A stretch of DNA of 64,000 nucleotides. Origin: Promerops cafer (lineage: Eukaryota > Chordata > Aves > Passeriformes > Nectariniidae). The notes under the pieces were generated by a model. The model searched no databases and was not told the DNA's origin. It saw nothing but the letters and a program-made list of their open reading frames with translations. This document shows, one piece after another, positions 25,801 through 39,000 of this stretch (its first letter is position 1; every line of letters starts with the position of its first letter). Both the position numbers and the translations under genes were made by a program. The stretch covers positions 558,001 to 622,000 of the forward strand of contig VZSE01014423.1 of the NCBI GenBank assembly GCA_013398275.1, in the 5' to 3' direction.

Positions 25801-28229
25801 GAGGCATGAGAACACGATTTCTTAATTTTTTTAAATGGGCCTCATTCTTATCATGAATTTCAGATGCAGCTTCCAGTAGAGAAAGCTAGAACTTGGCCTA
25901 TCGCTAGCAATATATCAGTCATAGCTTGCTTACATATAACAAATGTTGTTTATTGATTTCATATAATCATATTGTAAACCCAGTATGAATTCCCAGACTT
26001 TCTTAAATGGGTCCTAATGACCAGGCTACATGAAGAAATAAGGCAGCAAAAAGCTTATTTTTCAAGCAAAGGATCCATGATGTGTGAACAGAACAGTCTC
26101 TTTTTCTTTGCAGAAAATCTGCATAACACTGGAATTGATTGCTTTGTTAATTACTGTGCTTGCCTTTCTTCTGTTACCATATCAATAACAAAGATAGAGC
26201 TGGTGTTGAAACATTTTGCTGTAACTGTCATTTTTATTAAAATCTAGTTTACAATATTCCTCTTGCAAACCCTTCTATGTGCATACTGAATAGGATCAGA
26301 AAATACGTTGCAAGTATTGTACTCAAATGTACAATGGCAATCAATGCTTGGGAAAGAACATCCCTCCATGGACACACACTAGTGAAGCTACCAGAAAGTG
26401 ATTAATGCAAATTGCTTATTAGAGAAACACATGGACATAATTTCATCTCTTGTTAGATGAGTTGCAGCTTTGCACTTCTGCTTTCCACTCTGACCTCCTG
26501 CTGACTGGCCTCTAATTCCCAGGGATTAGCCCTGTTGACTTTTAAAAAAAAACAAAAATCATAGTGAAGACGATTTCTTTCAGAAGAAAGTTTGTTATTG
26601 GATGATGAAACAAAGACAGTACAAAGATTTGGCCCAGTGGAGATTTTTCCTAACATCTTTCTTCAGATTTTTTTCATACTAAATATGAATTCATCTGTTT
26701 CTCTGACTCCATAACTATATTGCTATTAGGCAGAGCTAGAAATGACCCTACCATCCTATGAGTGACAGAATTTATTTTAAAAGGGACTAAACATATCTCT
26801 TACTACAATTAAAAAAAACCATGCCAATACTCAGGAAAAGTGCCCGCTAAATTTAAAGTTCAAATAGGAAAAAATTGCATCAGGTTCCTAGGGAAGATTG
26901 CAAGCAAACTTTTTAACTCCATGAAATCTGGACTTCTACTGCTTTAAAAGAACTGAAGATGCGTTATAGTCTGCGCTGGTTTTTCTGTCTCTTTCTAGGT
27001 TGCATGTTTCTAAGACAGACATCAACAGGGCACAGAGCTCCCTTTTAAAGAGAAGCTTACCAAGTCACAGTCCAATATATGTATTCCCTGTATCTCCTAA
27101 TTAGCAATAATGTCTTGAGAAGATATTTTTGCTATACTTAACTTTAAATTCTATATTGGGAAGCAACAAGCATTGAGCTCATTTAAGAGGAAGTATCATT
27201 TTCACAATAAAAACTTGATTGTGAAATAACTTGGCCACAGCTAGCATTTCCTATCATTCTGTGGTTATGGTGACATTTGCTTTATTAAAAGGAAATCCAC
27301 CTTCAACACAGAAAGATCTACAAAAACAACCAATTGTGCTTTAATTTATACATACCCCATGCTAGCAAAAATAAGCCTTGAGTCCAGAAATCTTAATATG
27401 GACTTTAAACAGTGGTACACTTTTCAATGCACGTGGATAAAATAAGCAACATCAATCATAGCACATCTGCCACTGCTCTGTGTTTGACATATACTGAATG
27501 TGGGGCCTAAGCTTTCAAATGTGCCTGTGTGCACAGATCCTGGGACATTAGAGATGTTTGGCTGTGGGGGTACTAATCAGAATGAAGGAATAAAGTGTAG
27601 GTTGGCCTTGCCTTTTTTTCTTCTTAAATTTTGTGGGCTATAATCCAAATTCCAGATTGCATCCTGTCTCATTAAGAGACACCATCTATCTAGAGGGATC
27701 CTTCCATCGTTTCTCAGACCAAAACTCATCTTACCCTTTGCTGTGAAAGTTCCTACTGGGTAGAACTCTCTCACCCCTCCTAAATTTAACTCCTCTCCTT
27801 TCTCATGGTATTGGAAAATGGCTCATATTACTTAAAAGGATGATCCCTGACAGCCTCTCTATAGCCATCCTCCTTCATTGCTTATCCTTTGAATGCACAG
27901 CTTCCAAAACATTAAAGCTAGAGCAAAGCACGAACACCCAGGCTGCCTTTGCACAAACAGCACCCTTCAGATAACATCCAACAACTCCCACACCTAGATG
28001 AACTACAGCACTGATGCTATTCCTGCTTTAAGGTACAGGTTTTCTGAAGATCCAACAGGGAAAAATTCCTCTGTGCATTAATTTTATTGTATTATTAATG
28101 TCAGTTTGAAACTGGCACTTTCTAAATATATATTTATTTTCTACTGCTATTTCAGTAGCAAGTTGAAATCCATCTAGATTGTCTCAGAATGAGGACAACA
28201 ATAACCTGGGTTGTGGAATCAGTTGTGTT
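25801..28229. other. Intergenic or intronic DNA, no gene seen
   Basis: AT-rich single-copy DNA with short open frames only, at most 76 codons. No repeat family is recognised. Confidence 0.65.
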
Positions 28230-28850
28230 GCTCCTGAAGGCAGAGTGGGAGCCTCTAAACCAAGACCTTAGTGCAGAGTAGAGGGGGAGCAGCAAAAGTG
28301 GGAATCCTCAACTTTACAGCACATTGGGGAGGTGGAGGAAAAGGAGAAGCCCTGAGACTGGACTCTGACAGGGATAAACCCATGCACAAGCTGCCACCAC
28401 AGAGTAAGGAAGTGGCAGTGGGGGGTTGAGCTTCCTGAAGGAAAAGCTGCTCCCAAGACATCCTCTGGCAGTGCCCAGGTTTTGTTGCACTCTGCAGGGC
28501 AAGAAAGAGAGCGAGCAGAGGACCCCCAGCCCCAATAAACACTGTACTCCAAAGTGCTGTGTCTCCACCTGAAATGCTTTGAATTCAGTTGCTGTGCTTC
28601 GTGATCCTCGTGCCAGTCAAGAAGGTCCCAAGGAGAGAGGCAGCGCAGAGGCAGCGCTCACGAGCTGCAGAATCTGCCTGTCCTTGCCAAAGCCTATCCT
28701 GGGCTGTGGGAGGGAAGGTGAAAGCCAAGAACCACGGCCAGAGGGCTGAGAGAGGCACTGGCAGTGAGGACAGCCGGAGCCCAGCAGCCCCAGAAGCACA
28801 AGCCTTGCCCTGCACCTCCATGCCAGGGAGGTGCAAAGCAGAATGACTAA
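28230..28850. other. GC-rich segment with opposing short open frames
   Basis: A GC-rich stretch of about 600 bp, with seven CpG between about 28598 and 28776. An 85-codon + frame (28589-28846) is covered antisense by 83- and 60-codon minus frames, and 28255-28568 holds three overlapping minus frames. High GC lowers stop-codon frequency, which explains open frames on both strands without coding. I see no conserved domain, splice signals that bracket a frame, or transposon ends. A lost-gene remnant, an old GC-rich repeat or a regulatory islet are all possible. Confidence 0.5.
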
Positions 28851-30269
28851 TAGATAGCTCTAGGAAAAATAAAATAAAAAGTCAATAACCATGCAGGAAG
28901 CACAGACTTCAAAAGTCCACTTGATCTGTAGAAAACTAATGATATCTAATAAAAGAACTTGCAGAAAGGTAATGGTGGTTGAAATTCTGCTTTCAAGCAA
29001 TGTAGAAAATTGTTCTACATAGTTTAAAACAGTGCTCTGGATAAGCATCATCTAACTCTGCCTTGAATAATCTCTCATCAAAGTTTTTCAACTCCAAGCT
29101 GGACAGATTCAGGCACTGAAACTCAGCTGGTCTTAACCTAGTCCTTATCCAAGCACAGGGACTGCTATTGGCAACAAGAGGGTTTTTAGGCATACTTCTG
29201 CTCCAGAAACGTAAGACTGGATTTTCTGTAACACAGGCTGAGTTCAGGCTACAAAAAGCCCCAGATATTTAGTTATATATATTACCCCTGAAGAACAATT
29301 TAAAAAGCCAAACTAGCAGAGTGGTCACTCATATCTGTAGCTTTAAAATGGATCAAATTATTTGTACCAGGAAATGATGGCATGGGATACCAACAAATGG
29401 AAATTATTTTTGAGAAACAGAAAAATATTCTGTAATTATACAAAAACAGACTGCGAACATCCAGATTCACTTCAGCAATTTGAGAATCAGACATTTCACC
29501 CAAGCTATCAGCCAAATTCTTTTGGCTGTTGCTAAAGAGACAGAAATCCTGTGTCTCAATGATTCATCCCACCTATCTTAGTGAATGACTGAATTACTGT
29601 AATTCATTTACTGAAGGTGCCTTTCTCCATTGACTAGAGAGGGAGTGTAGGTGCTGAGGACACACCGTATGTCCAACTTTAGACTGCTCAAGTTACACAA
29701 AAGAAATCTCTGTGTCCTTTAACCTACTAAATTATCTATAGAACAAGCAACAGAAGGTTTGACAGAGCTTACATTCCCTGCTATGGAGAAAGCCAACATA
29801 TGATCAAAAGGGGAATTAAGTTCATCTATAAAGTATTAGAAGTGCAAAGTAACTGCACTTAGTCTGATGAGCATTAAAAAGCAGTGTAGATGCTTTAGAA
29901 CATGCAAAACTTGGAGTTAGCAGTGAATACTAAACAAGTGTACTTCATAACACTTGCAATTGCAACCATAGTGGTCAATATCCAGGAACACAAAATGAAC
30001 CCCATCAAAAAGTTTGCCTCATTATCAGCCAGGGAAAACCATACTACTATTTCTGTCACATCTTCTCCCTTGCTGTGCTGGAGATTAATATTTTCCTTTT
30101 CACCAGTCCAGCAGAAAAAAGAAAAAGTTTGTTTTCAACTTTCTGGTATCAGTAGGGAAACAAAGCCACGATAAAAAGGACAAACAGGAACCCCACACCT
30201 GACAACAATGAAGAATCTTGCTTTCAAACATCACACAATTGGCTGACACTATTTTTTTTATGGGCTAGC
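28851..30269. other. Intergenic or intronic DNA, no gene seen
   Basis: AT-rich single-copy DNA. Short open frames at 28860-29193 (minus), 29300-29515 (minus) and 29902-30174 (+) have no recognisable product. Confidence 0.65.
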
Positions 30270-30640
30270 AGCTGCGTGACTCATTTATGTATGTTTTGCC
30301 TGCCTTAGCACTAAGTGGACTGATGTAAATAGGAAGTGATGAGGAAAATCAATTCAGGGCAAACACATTTTTTTTCAAGGCTGTAACAGGAAGAGATAGG
30401 AAGCCCAGGAAGATACTTGATAGATATTCAACTCTGTAGAAAAGAGGAAGCAGCATGTTGAAGCACTAAGCTGGTTATTTTGAGTTGTTGAACGGAAACG
30501 GGATACAGTGCAGAAAGGATGCAGATAGGATGCATTTTGTTGCATAGCAACCCAGGGAACAGAAGCTCCTGCATATAACTGGAGACCATCTGCTAGTATG
30601 AGAGGGAGAGAAAAAACACGTGTTTAAAAGGGAAAAGGGG
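30270..30640. promoter_or_regulatory. Loose cluster of regulatory-type motifs (candidate enhancer)
   Basis: In about 370 bp there is a perfect AP-1 heptamer TGACTCA (30277-30283), an X-box-like near-palindrome GTTGCATAGCAAC (30539-30551, one base shorter than the usual X-box), a GCATATAA box (about 30571-30578), and a 12-bp perfect palindrome AAACACGTGTTT (30614-30625) containing the CACGTG E-box. A purine tract follows at about 30626-30650. Each motif is visible; acting together as an enhancer or promoter is inference. No downstream gene is evident. Confidence 0.25.
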
Positions 30641-33600
30641 AAAAAAAAAGTGCAATACCAAAGAAGGAAGTTTAACTACACTACATGAAACCTGGCCAAA
30701 TCACCCCTGGTAAAAGTTTAAGGGATAGAAGAACTTAAGGAGAAGTCATTGTTTGCAGCTTCCTACCACAGTGTCTTTGTGTTGAGATTGTTCTTATAGA
30801 ACCAGATTAAGCTTTGGTGTAAAACTGAAAAACTGCCAATGAAGATGCTGCCAAGTTAATCCACTTCCACCAAAGGCAGATTGCAGCTTCTTTTATTTTC
30901 TCAACAATGTTTACAGTAAAACTGCACCAACTTTCAACATCAGTATTTTCCTCAGTGTTGTAGAATACTGCCTATCCCCAGAGCACCACTCAGTCATCAG
31001 GTTGCACGGGAATACTGCTCAGTATAACAACTCCAGCTCTTGGCACACCACAAATATGGTTTTGTTCATGTTATTAAATGTGATCTATAAATATTTATCT
31101 ATTCAAATTAAAGACATTCTTAACTGATTTCATAAGATTCCTAGGCCAAAATTGATTCAGGATTTTGTCTGATGCATTGAATTGGTGAAAAATGCAGATA
31201 AAACAATTTACTAAGAATAGGAAAGAAAAAACAGAAATGCATTCTGAAGTAGAGATTTCCATTAATAAATGAGATTAGGAGAGAACAAGGAAAAGAACAG
31301 GAAGCTGAGTCCTGTCAGATCCAGATGCAGCTACTGGCTTTACCTAGGAGAGACAGTTGTGATCCTGGAGCAGCTGGTACTCAGAACCTTTAAATGCTGA
31401 AGGAGACCTTGAGGGTAGGGGGCAGGAGGCAGAACAGAAAAGTGAGACTCCCTAGCAGGAACATGCTGGCTATTGAAACGCCCCTGCGCAGAGCACGCAG
31501 GAAGAAAGGCATTCTAGAATACCCAGGTAATAGAGAGTATTAGTCTCCAGATTTTGGTGCTGTATTCTGCTTCTCTTGGCACAGACCTTAGACAGAAGTG
31601 CCAGTCTCTGCCTTTGTGTGTGTGGCCATGAGAAACAAAATCCTCACTTCTCCCCGTCATTGTCCCTCATATGACTTTACAGACCACCCTTGCATATAAC
31701 TCTCTGATACTCCAGGAGAAGGCAAAATACAAATATCCTCCTTTTCTCATTCCAATTTTCCCCTTTTAAAAAATATTTTATTATAAAGACATGTCAGATG
31801 AGCCCACTATCATTTTCAGAGTCATTCAGTGTGTAATTGTTGAGGAGAAAACTGTTATAACCTTCATATGAAATTTATGGCCATATACGGTGCTGCACTG
31901 AATAGCTTCTAGTAACATTATGCTGTTCCCTGGACTGTGTTTTTCCTTATCTAGCAATCATTCACACGGGACTCACAGTGGTCTTTCATTAAACATAGGT
32001 TCTCTTCTGCTTCTCATACACACCACCCTGAAACTTTAATATGTTCTCTGATCTGCTGGAAGCTTCTTATTCTGCAGCTGAGGCAGATTTCTCTGTCCTA
32101 AAGGAAAACCTCCTCTTTTTGCTGCCAGATGACTGCAAAGTGCAAGGGATCTGGGCCAGCACCCAGCCCAGCACAAGGAGGCAGCAGAAGACCTAAGTGG
32201 CACTAGACTGGTGTCAGGCAGCCTGTGCTGCTCTTCTGCCGCATTAGAAATTCAAAGCATTTGACTCTATTTCCCAACTCACTCTTGGCCTAACTTTCTG
32301 ATTCATGAGTCCTCCCAAGCAGAGGTGATTTCCCATCAAGTTTTGGCCGTGCTTTGTATGTGTCTCAATGCCTATGATGCCTCAGATCTACTTTTATCAA
32401 GGCATAGGAGATGATGTATCAGCACATATCCTGGTTGAAGCACTTCTGCTTACGCCACCAGCAGAGTTCATCCCTGAGGTTGCACAAGCTGATTATTGTA
32501 TGCAGGTGGCAGCATAAGCATCTACTTTTGAACACATCAGCACATATAAATAAAAAACAAAATTATCAGGTAATAGCAATTATAAGAGGTTGGGGTGAAA
32601 ACAATTACTCATTCAATTTAACACCAAAGCTCACACTGATTTTCCTTTTAAAATTCTCTTTTCAATACATATGCCTCAGAATATACAAAATGGTGTAAAA
32701 TGGGTTTAGTGGTTTATTTCAGGGAAAAAGAATTGTCAGTGTCCTATAGCTGCTTGAAAGGAAGGACATACAAGCTTTCACTAGTTTATTGGATTCCCCT
32801 CCAAGTCTGTAACTTGAGTTGTTTTACCTCACAAAGGGTTTCATCAATACAGATAAAACAGCAGAAGTCATATGGTGCTCACAGAGGCAGGATAACTTTT
32901 CATCTCCTGCCATCCTCTGAAATGCTACATGCCTCCCAAGTAAACTCAAGCAAGGCTGCAGTCAGGCTCCCCACAGCTGTACAGCCTGCACGTGTGCCAG
33001 CTGATCCCCAAACATGTAGCTGCCATCAGAGAAAAGTACAAAAGCTGTGACATGTTTCTATACTAATCTCACATTTGAGCTCATGTTTCCAGGAGAAAAG
33101 CTCTCCCAAGCTCATTCTTTCACTCATCTTTTATTATTGCTTTTGCATTATTGGTCAATTTGTGTAATGTCTGCACACTGCACAGCTTGGCTGCCAAGTA
33201 CAGCCACATGGGTGTGAAGATGAGCTAGCAATGAACAGAGTTAGAGCAAAATTCTTGCACTGAATAAACCAGAGTAATAGATAAATTTATGAGCTTGTCC
33301 AAAAACATGCAGAAAAGAGCTGGCAATAGTTTAAGGTTTAAAATAACTGGGACTTGTCCACCTACAAGTTGTTTTGTCCAGCAGTGTTACACAAGAGCAC
33401 TTGCAGAAACCAGCTGGCAGGTCTGCAAGAAACATCTACACCCAGCAAGCCTAAGCACTGTTTCTCCATGTCCTTTCCCCTCTCCTCTCCCCCACCGAAA
33501 ATTTTTGTATAACTTTGGAAAATTATTATAATCCTTATGATGCTCCCAAGGTTCTTATTCAGTTGAGAAAATATTGGTACAGCTCAGTAATGACTCTTTG

Positions 33601-36060
33601 CAATGCTCAGCTGTCCTTGGGCAGTAAAATAATTCCTAGCTTCTCCTTCTGTACACTTATTCTGTAATATCAGAATATGTTTTAAAACTCTAGCACACCA
33701 GAGTGCAGATTATTCTAATGTGACTGAAGGTAGGAGTCACTCTCTTGGCCAGGAGCGCATGAAAATCTCCAGTGGCCCTCAGGAAAATCTTTACCTTAAG
33801 GAGCAGAAACCAGTAACTAGCCAAGGCAGAGCTTCCTGCACTCCTTTGGGGAGCAGCAGGTATTGATCACAGCCTCAAAGAGAGAGAGGCACTGGTCCAG
33901 ACTGAAGATTGATCCAACAGCCAACAGCTCCTATATCAGATACTCATTCTCGTTGAGAGGGGGAAATCACGACCCACCTGAAACACTGAAGGAAAGTGTG
34001 CTGGTGTGCTTGGCATTTGAAAAATGTGGGAGGTAGAGCAGAGACCTGACCAAGCAATGACACACCAGTCTGTGATGTGCAGTCTCCCCTGACACTTGAT
34101 GAGAGGTGGTAAGGAAGCTGATCTGAAACAGAAGTAAAGAAAGCCATCAGTCCCTTGGCAACTTACTGACCCTACCGGAAAAATAAATTCTGTCTGGTAA
34201 GGAAAATGATTTTTTCTCCTTCAGAGCTCACATGGGATACACAGAATATGTGGACAAGTTTTTTCAGCATGCACCACTGTCAGTCCCCATACTACCAACA
34301 CCTGTGTATTTTTATTCACCAGTGGAGGCATTCAGCTCTTTCATGGAGGACTGGAAAACCCTGCTCCATGAGCTGTCAGACAAAATTAATCTTTTACCCA
34401 AATAAAGACGATAGGGCAAGAAAAACATGTTGAAGCTGAAGTCATGCCAAAACAATAGTGCCAAAGCATTACACTGGCACAATGTTTTGATTGATTTTAA
34501 TTGTTTTGAATTTAAAACATGGGCTCCCTGTACTTAGGACTTCTTGTGACTTTTAAGGTTCAGCACAAACTAAGGAATTTTGCTGTATGCGTCACTGCAG
34601 AGACATGGATAAAATTAACCTTTCCTATTAGAAACCATGTCACATGACTAAAGTAGCCACAGGTAAAAGTATGACCTAAAGCTGGACTTCCTTGCTAGGT
34701 AAGTATTACCCCAAACTGGTGCCAGGACAGTCCAAACAGGACACATTTCTAAATAGAAGAGATGGCGTTTCAGGGATGAAAAGCCATGGGTTTTAGTGAA
34801 GTTGAACTGAAAAAAAAAAATTCTCCAAGAACTGCATTAAAATGAGACATGGCATGCTCATGTAGACAGTATGTGAGCACATTTTGAAGGGTTGCCAGAG
34901 TTTAAGGCTGAATTCTCATCTTCAGTAATCTCAAGGCAAATCAGGGAAACCATGTGTAATTGCTTTTGTAGTATAAACACAGTAAATATGTATGTTTCCA
35001 AAATGGGAATGACTTGGAAATTTTGTGATCATTAACAAACTCTTTTACAGTACCAGCAAAACAGAACCTTAGCAGAATCCAAGTTATACCATCAGCTCTT
35101 GTCTCTCTTGTGTCAGGTCTAATTAAACACTAATAATTTCTGAGACTGATAAAGACAGTTCAATTTTGTAAGAGTGTCCATAGTTTATTATGCCCCTAAT
35201 GGGCAATGATTTGACATTTAGCCTGATTAGGACAAGTGTCCTAATCCTCCAAAACATTTATCTACCTAAAGAACATGCCTTTGTATGCCACAGATATGCA
35301 TTAAACTTTTCCAAACATGGGAGAATATTCCATATGCTGAAGGAATACAGCTGCAAAATTATTGATACTTTTGGGCTTAATGAGCAAATGCATTAAACAC
35401 TATTATCTGCCTAAAGTGCAGTTGCATGGAAAAATCTAAGAAGAGAAGTAGCATTCACAGAAGAAACAGGGTCTATTGAATGACTGATGCTCCACAGATG
35501 ATACTACTTTTCCGTGTGTGTAGAACACATAGGAAAAAACATAACCAGCAACATGATAGTTTGAAATATTTTCTTACAAGTATAAATCAATCTTAACTGC
35601 ACTCAGAGTATTTTAATTTCCAGTCAGTTTTTGCTAACAGTTCTCTTGTAAGGAATTGCTGTGAAGAGTTGGATCTGTTACTCCATGAAGGAACACTGAG
35701 TCACATCACAGAGAATAAAGTACATAGTGCAAGTTTAGGTTGTTTTTAACTGAAAACTGAAGCTCTAGTAATAATAAAGAACTTATTGCATCATAGGATA
35801 GGAACTTTGGCATCCTGTTCTGTGGTTCTCTAAGGCAAAGCCTGAGCTAATTGTCATGTACATCCATTTGATATTTGAGAATCACATTGGTGGATGCCAG
35901 TGGGAATGTTCCAGGATTATTTTTTTTCTTTAGTTTAATATATTTCCATAATATTACACTTCATCTGAGAAGGAAAAAATCTACATTGCACATTCCTCTA
36001 ACATAATTAAAAATGTAACAGGGGAGAACACTTAAAATGTATTAATATTAATCAAAATGC
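30641..36060. other. Intergenic or intronic DNA, no gene seen
   Basis: About 5.4 kb of mainly AT-rich DNA. A 116-codon + frame (32700-33050), following a 95-codon frame (32411-32698), shows no domain, and its composition resembles a random translation. A partial CTCF-like core TAGGGGGCAG at 31416-31425 lacks the usual CCAC start. No RNA gene or repeat is recognised. Confidence 0.65.
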
Positions 36061-36072
36061 AAAAAAAAAAAA
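36061..36072. repeat. Poly-A tract (12 A) followed by CCCC
   Basis: Twelve A followed directly by CCCCAAAA. It is one example of an A-run/C-run junction that recurs in the window. Confidence 0.85.
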
Positions 36073-39000
36073 CCCCAAAAATATTCTTTCACATTTTCCT
36101 ATGCATCTTAGTGAATTAAAACAAATTGGTTCTGTGTTCCACATCAAACAGCAGTTTTCTGATATTGTTTTCTGTTGTCAGGTATGTGTTCTCCTATTTC
36201 TTGCAAAAATCTCCACCTGACTAAATGAAGTAATTCAATTTTATTGGATGGATCCTTTAATTGTTTCCAAACCTCTTTTTTCTCAAAAAATAACTACCAA
36301 GAGCAAGTAGCTATAGCATTTTTACATTTTTGTACATATATTTTCATATCCATACACCTATGTTTACATATATCAATACCAAACTTTATATATATTAAAT
36401 GCATTTTCATATCTATACAAATATGCACAGAGCAATTACTGTTAGGCATTTGGGTTTAGTGTCTGTATTTAGCACAAAATTTTGTTAATAAAATTCTCTT
36501 TGCAAAGTTCCATGGCTATAAGACAATTACCAAAAGTGAAACAAGTAAACAGCTTAATAAGTAAAAACAAATTCCTCAATGTTAAGACTTGACCTAAAGC
36601 ACATTTCCAAGACTTATTGAATGAGTTAGAGGGATTAGGAACAGGTCCTAAGCTTCTTTATGGACTGCTTTGTATAGCTAAAGTTATTGCATATTTACTC
36701 ACTACAGTAAGCCTTATTAAAAAGTATAGGAAGGGATATGTTTCTCTCAGTTTGGGGAGATAAATCACATACCTTCATTTTATCAAAGGTTATCAAATGA
36801 CTGAGAACAAGTTCAGCTCCTTATTAAAACTGCCAACACTGTCCATATCCCTTTAAGACAACAGGTGGCAGAGAGTTTGTTTGCTGCAATCATTTCTCTT
36901 ATATGTCTACTTGCATGGCTGGGTTTTGGATTTGGTCTTTAAAATAAGTTTGTGTGAATGGTTCTCTTTGGAATTGTCCAGCTTCCTTCCACTTCCTTCT
37001 CAATGGCCCCTCCTGCAGCAGGACATCCTGCATTTTAGGAATTTCAGTTTCTTATCTCAACAGCTTTAAAAGCATTGTCTGAGTCAGGAGTTTTATGTCT
37101 TAAGTGTCTGGTATGCAGTTGGCATCTAACCTCACACATGTACTCTCAGATGTCTTTTTCAAGTTGGTATTCAACACGGAAGGAGTATGCATGGAAAAGC
37201 CAAACAGGACAGTGCTCCATGACAAGCAGGATACTCTGACTTATTCTTTTTCCTAGAGTGTCTTTTCTCTTCCTTCACAAAATTCTCTAATTCTCATATT
37301 GCCAAAAAAAACCCCACAAACAACCACCATCACCAACCCCACAAAAGTGTTCCAAATATTCTGTGCATTAATACAAATACATATTAATAAATATATTTAC
37401 ACAGATTAATTTAATTCACACTTTTCTTCTCCCTTGATAGTTTGTTACCCACAGTTATCTTTGTAAGCCAACACTACAGGCTTCATTACCTCGATATGGT
37501 CTGTTATCTTAAGTGCTGGAGTTCTATCTTAAATGTTGTCTTACAGGCTGGGTCCAGATCTGTGACACAGCTCAGGCACCACACTAGGCTTAGTCAATCC
37601 CATGCTATTCTGCTCAGTTTGGTCCAGAAGTCTGCACCACAGGCTGTGTGCTGGGGGATCACATCACTTTTGTGTCAGCATTCCCTCTCAGTTAATTGCT
37701 CTGGGTACAGAACACTGTCCCTCTGAAAACTTTTCCACACACATGCGAAGTGAGCTAACTGCTATCAGTATAGGCTAACAGACTTGTGCCAAAATGAACT
37801 TGGAATTGAGGCTAAAAATGGATATAAGAGAGACACTGCCTGGCAATGACACCTTTTTGTCTTTATATATGTTGTCAAAAGTCTGTACATCTTCCATGTT
37901 TAATAAAGGCATTTTATTTCCTTATTGAGCCTACAGCAGAAATGTTTCTGGGAATAGGTCACAGAACCAGGAACCAGTACTTGAGGGTGTTTTTGGTGGT
38001 GTCATAGGGTCACTTTACCATTCTAAACAAGTCATTGGAGCACTTCACACCCTGTTGCACTGGAGTTTGTGACATGACAGTAACATGCAGGCTCTGTGTG
38101 ATAATTGTTCCTGTTATACTTGGCTTAACATAAACAACAATGAAGCAAAGTTATTTTTCTAACTTACTTCAGCCATAAAAAATATTTCCTCCTCATTTTG
38201 AAGAAGTGTTAATTCCTATGTTAACTTGTAGGTTTACAAGTTACAATCTTCAGCTATTCATAAATGAGTCTTAAACGTACCTTAAATCTTGCCTTATATA
38301 TTTATATGATTTGACATGAAAAATTTAATTTCCTAAGGCTGCAAGTGGCAGGGAGACAGGTTTTTATAGATAAAGTTTGTTTTAGCTTTTATAGTCAACA
38401 CCCAGAGTAGCAAGCAAGCATTCAAGTGTAATGTGGTCTTCACAGATGCTAAGAGACTTGAATATATTTCCTTAAAAAATCATTATAGTAAATGCTTTAA
38501 ATTAACACCTTTTTCATATTACTTATTGCCTGTATCACTGTTTTCCTCTACAACAATCAGAGAGAGTTCTCATAGAAAGAAGAAATGCCTAGTTCACTTT
38601 TACATGCCTGTTTAGAGTTAATTCTTAATTTTTTATTGATAAAAATCCAGGCTTCTACTACATGCATTTATTTTGGTTGTAACTCACCACCTAAAAGCCC
38701 AGTAAACAGTTCTATGAATCACACATTTTGTGCAACAAACTATGGCTCCTAAAGGTGCTCAACATCACATCACTGCAGTAATGAGATATTTAGCACTAAA
38801 GTGACACCAAAAAAAAAAAAAAAAGAAAGAAAAAGAAGAACAACATTCAGCAGCATTTGTACCCCACTTCAGTGGTTTGAGATAAACCCAATGTCATCAC
38901 ATTAATGCCAGTGCCACAGCACCAGCAACAATGACATTGGAAGTTTGGTAGTAAGGTTTAATACCCTTTTCCCTGAGGAACACTTGTTCCTTAGTATATG

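Noticed and set aside
31411..31430. TAGGGGGCAG, resembling a CTCF core
   Set aside because: The 5' CCAC part is missing, so the site scores poorly by eye.
32411..33050. Two consecutive + open frames (95 and 116 codons)
   Set aside because: No domain, and separated by a stop without splice signals. Chance frames are likely.
38700..38840. Possible retroposon ending in a 16-A tail
   Set aside because: No recognisable element body or target-site duplication.
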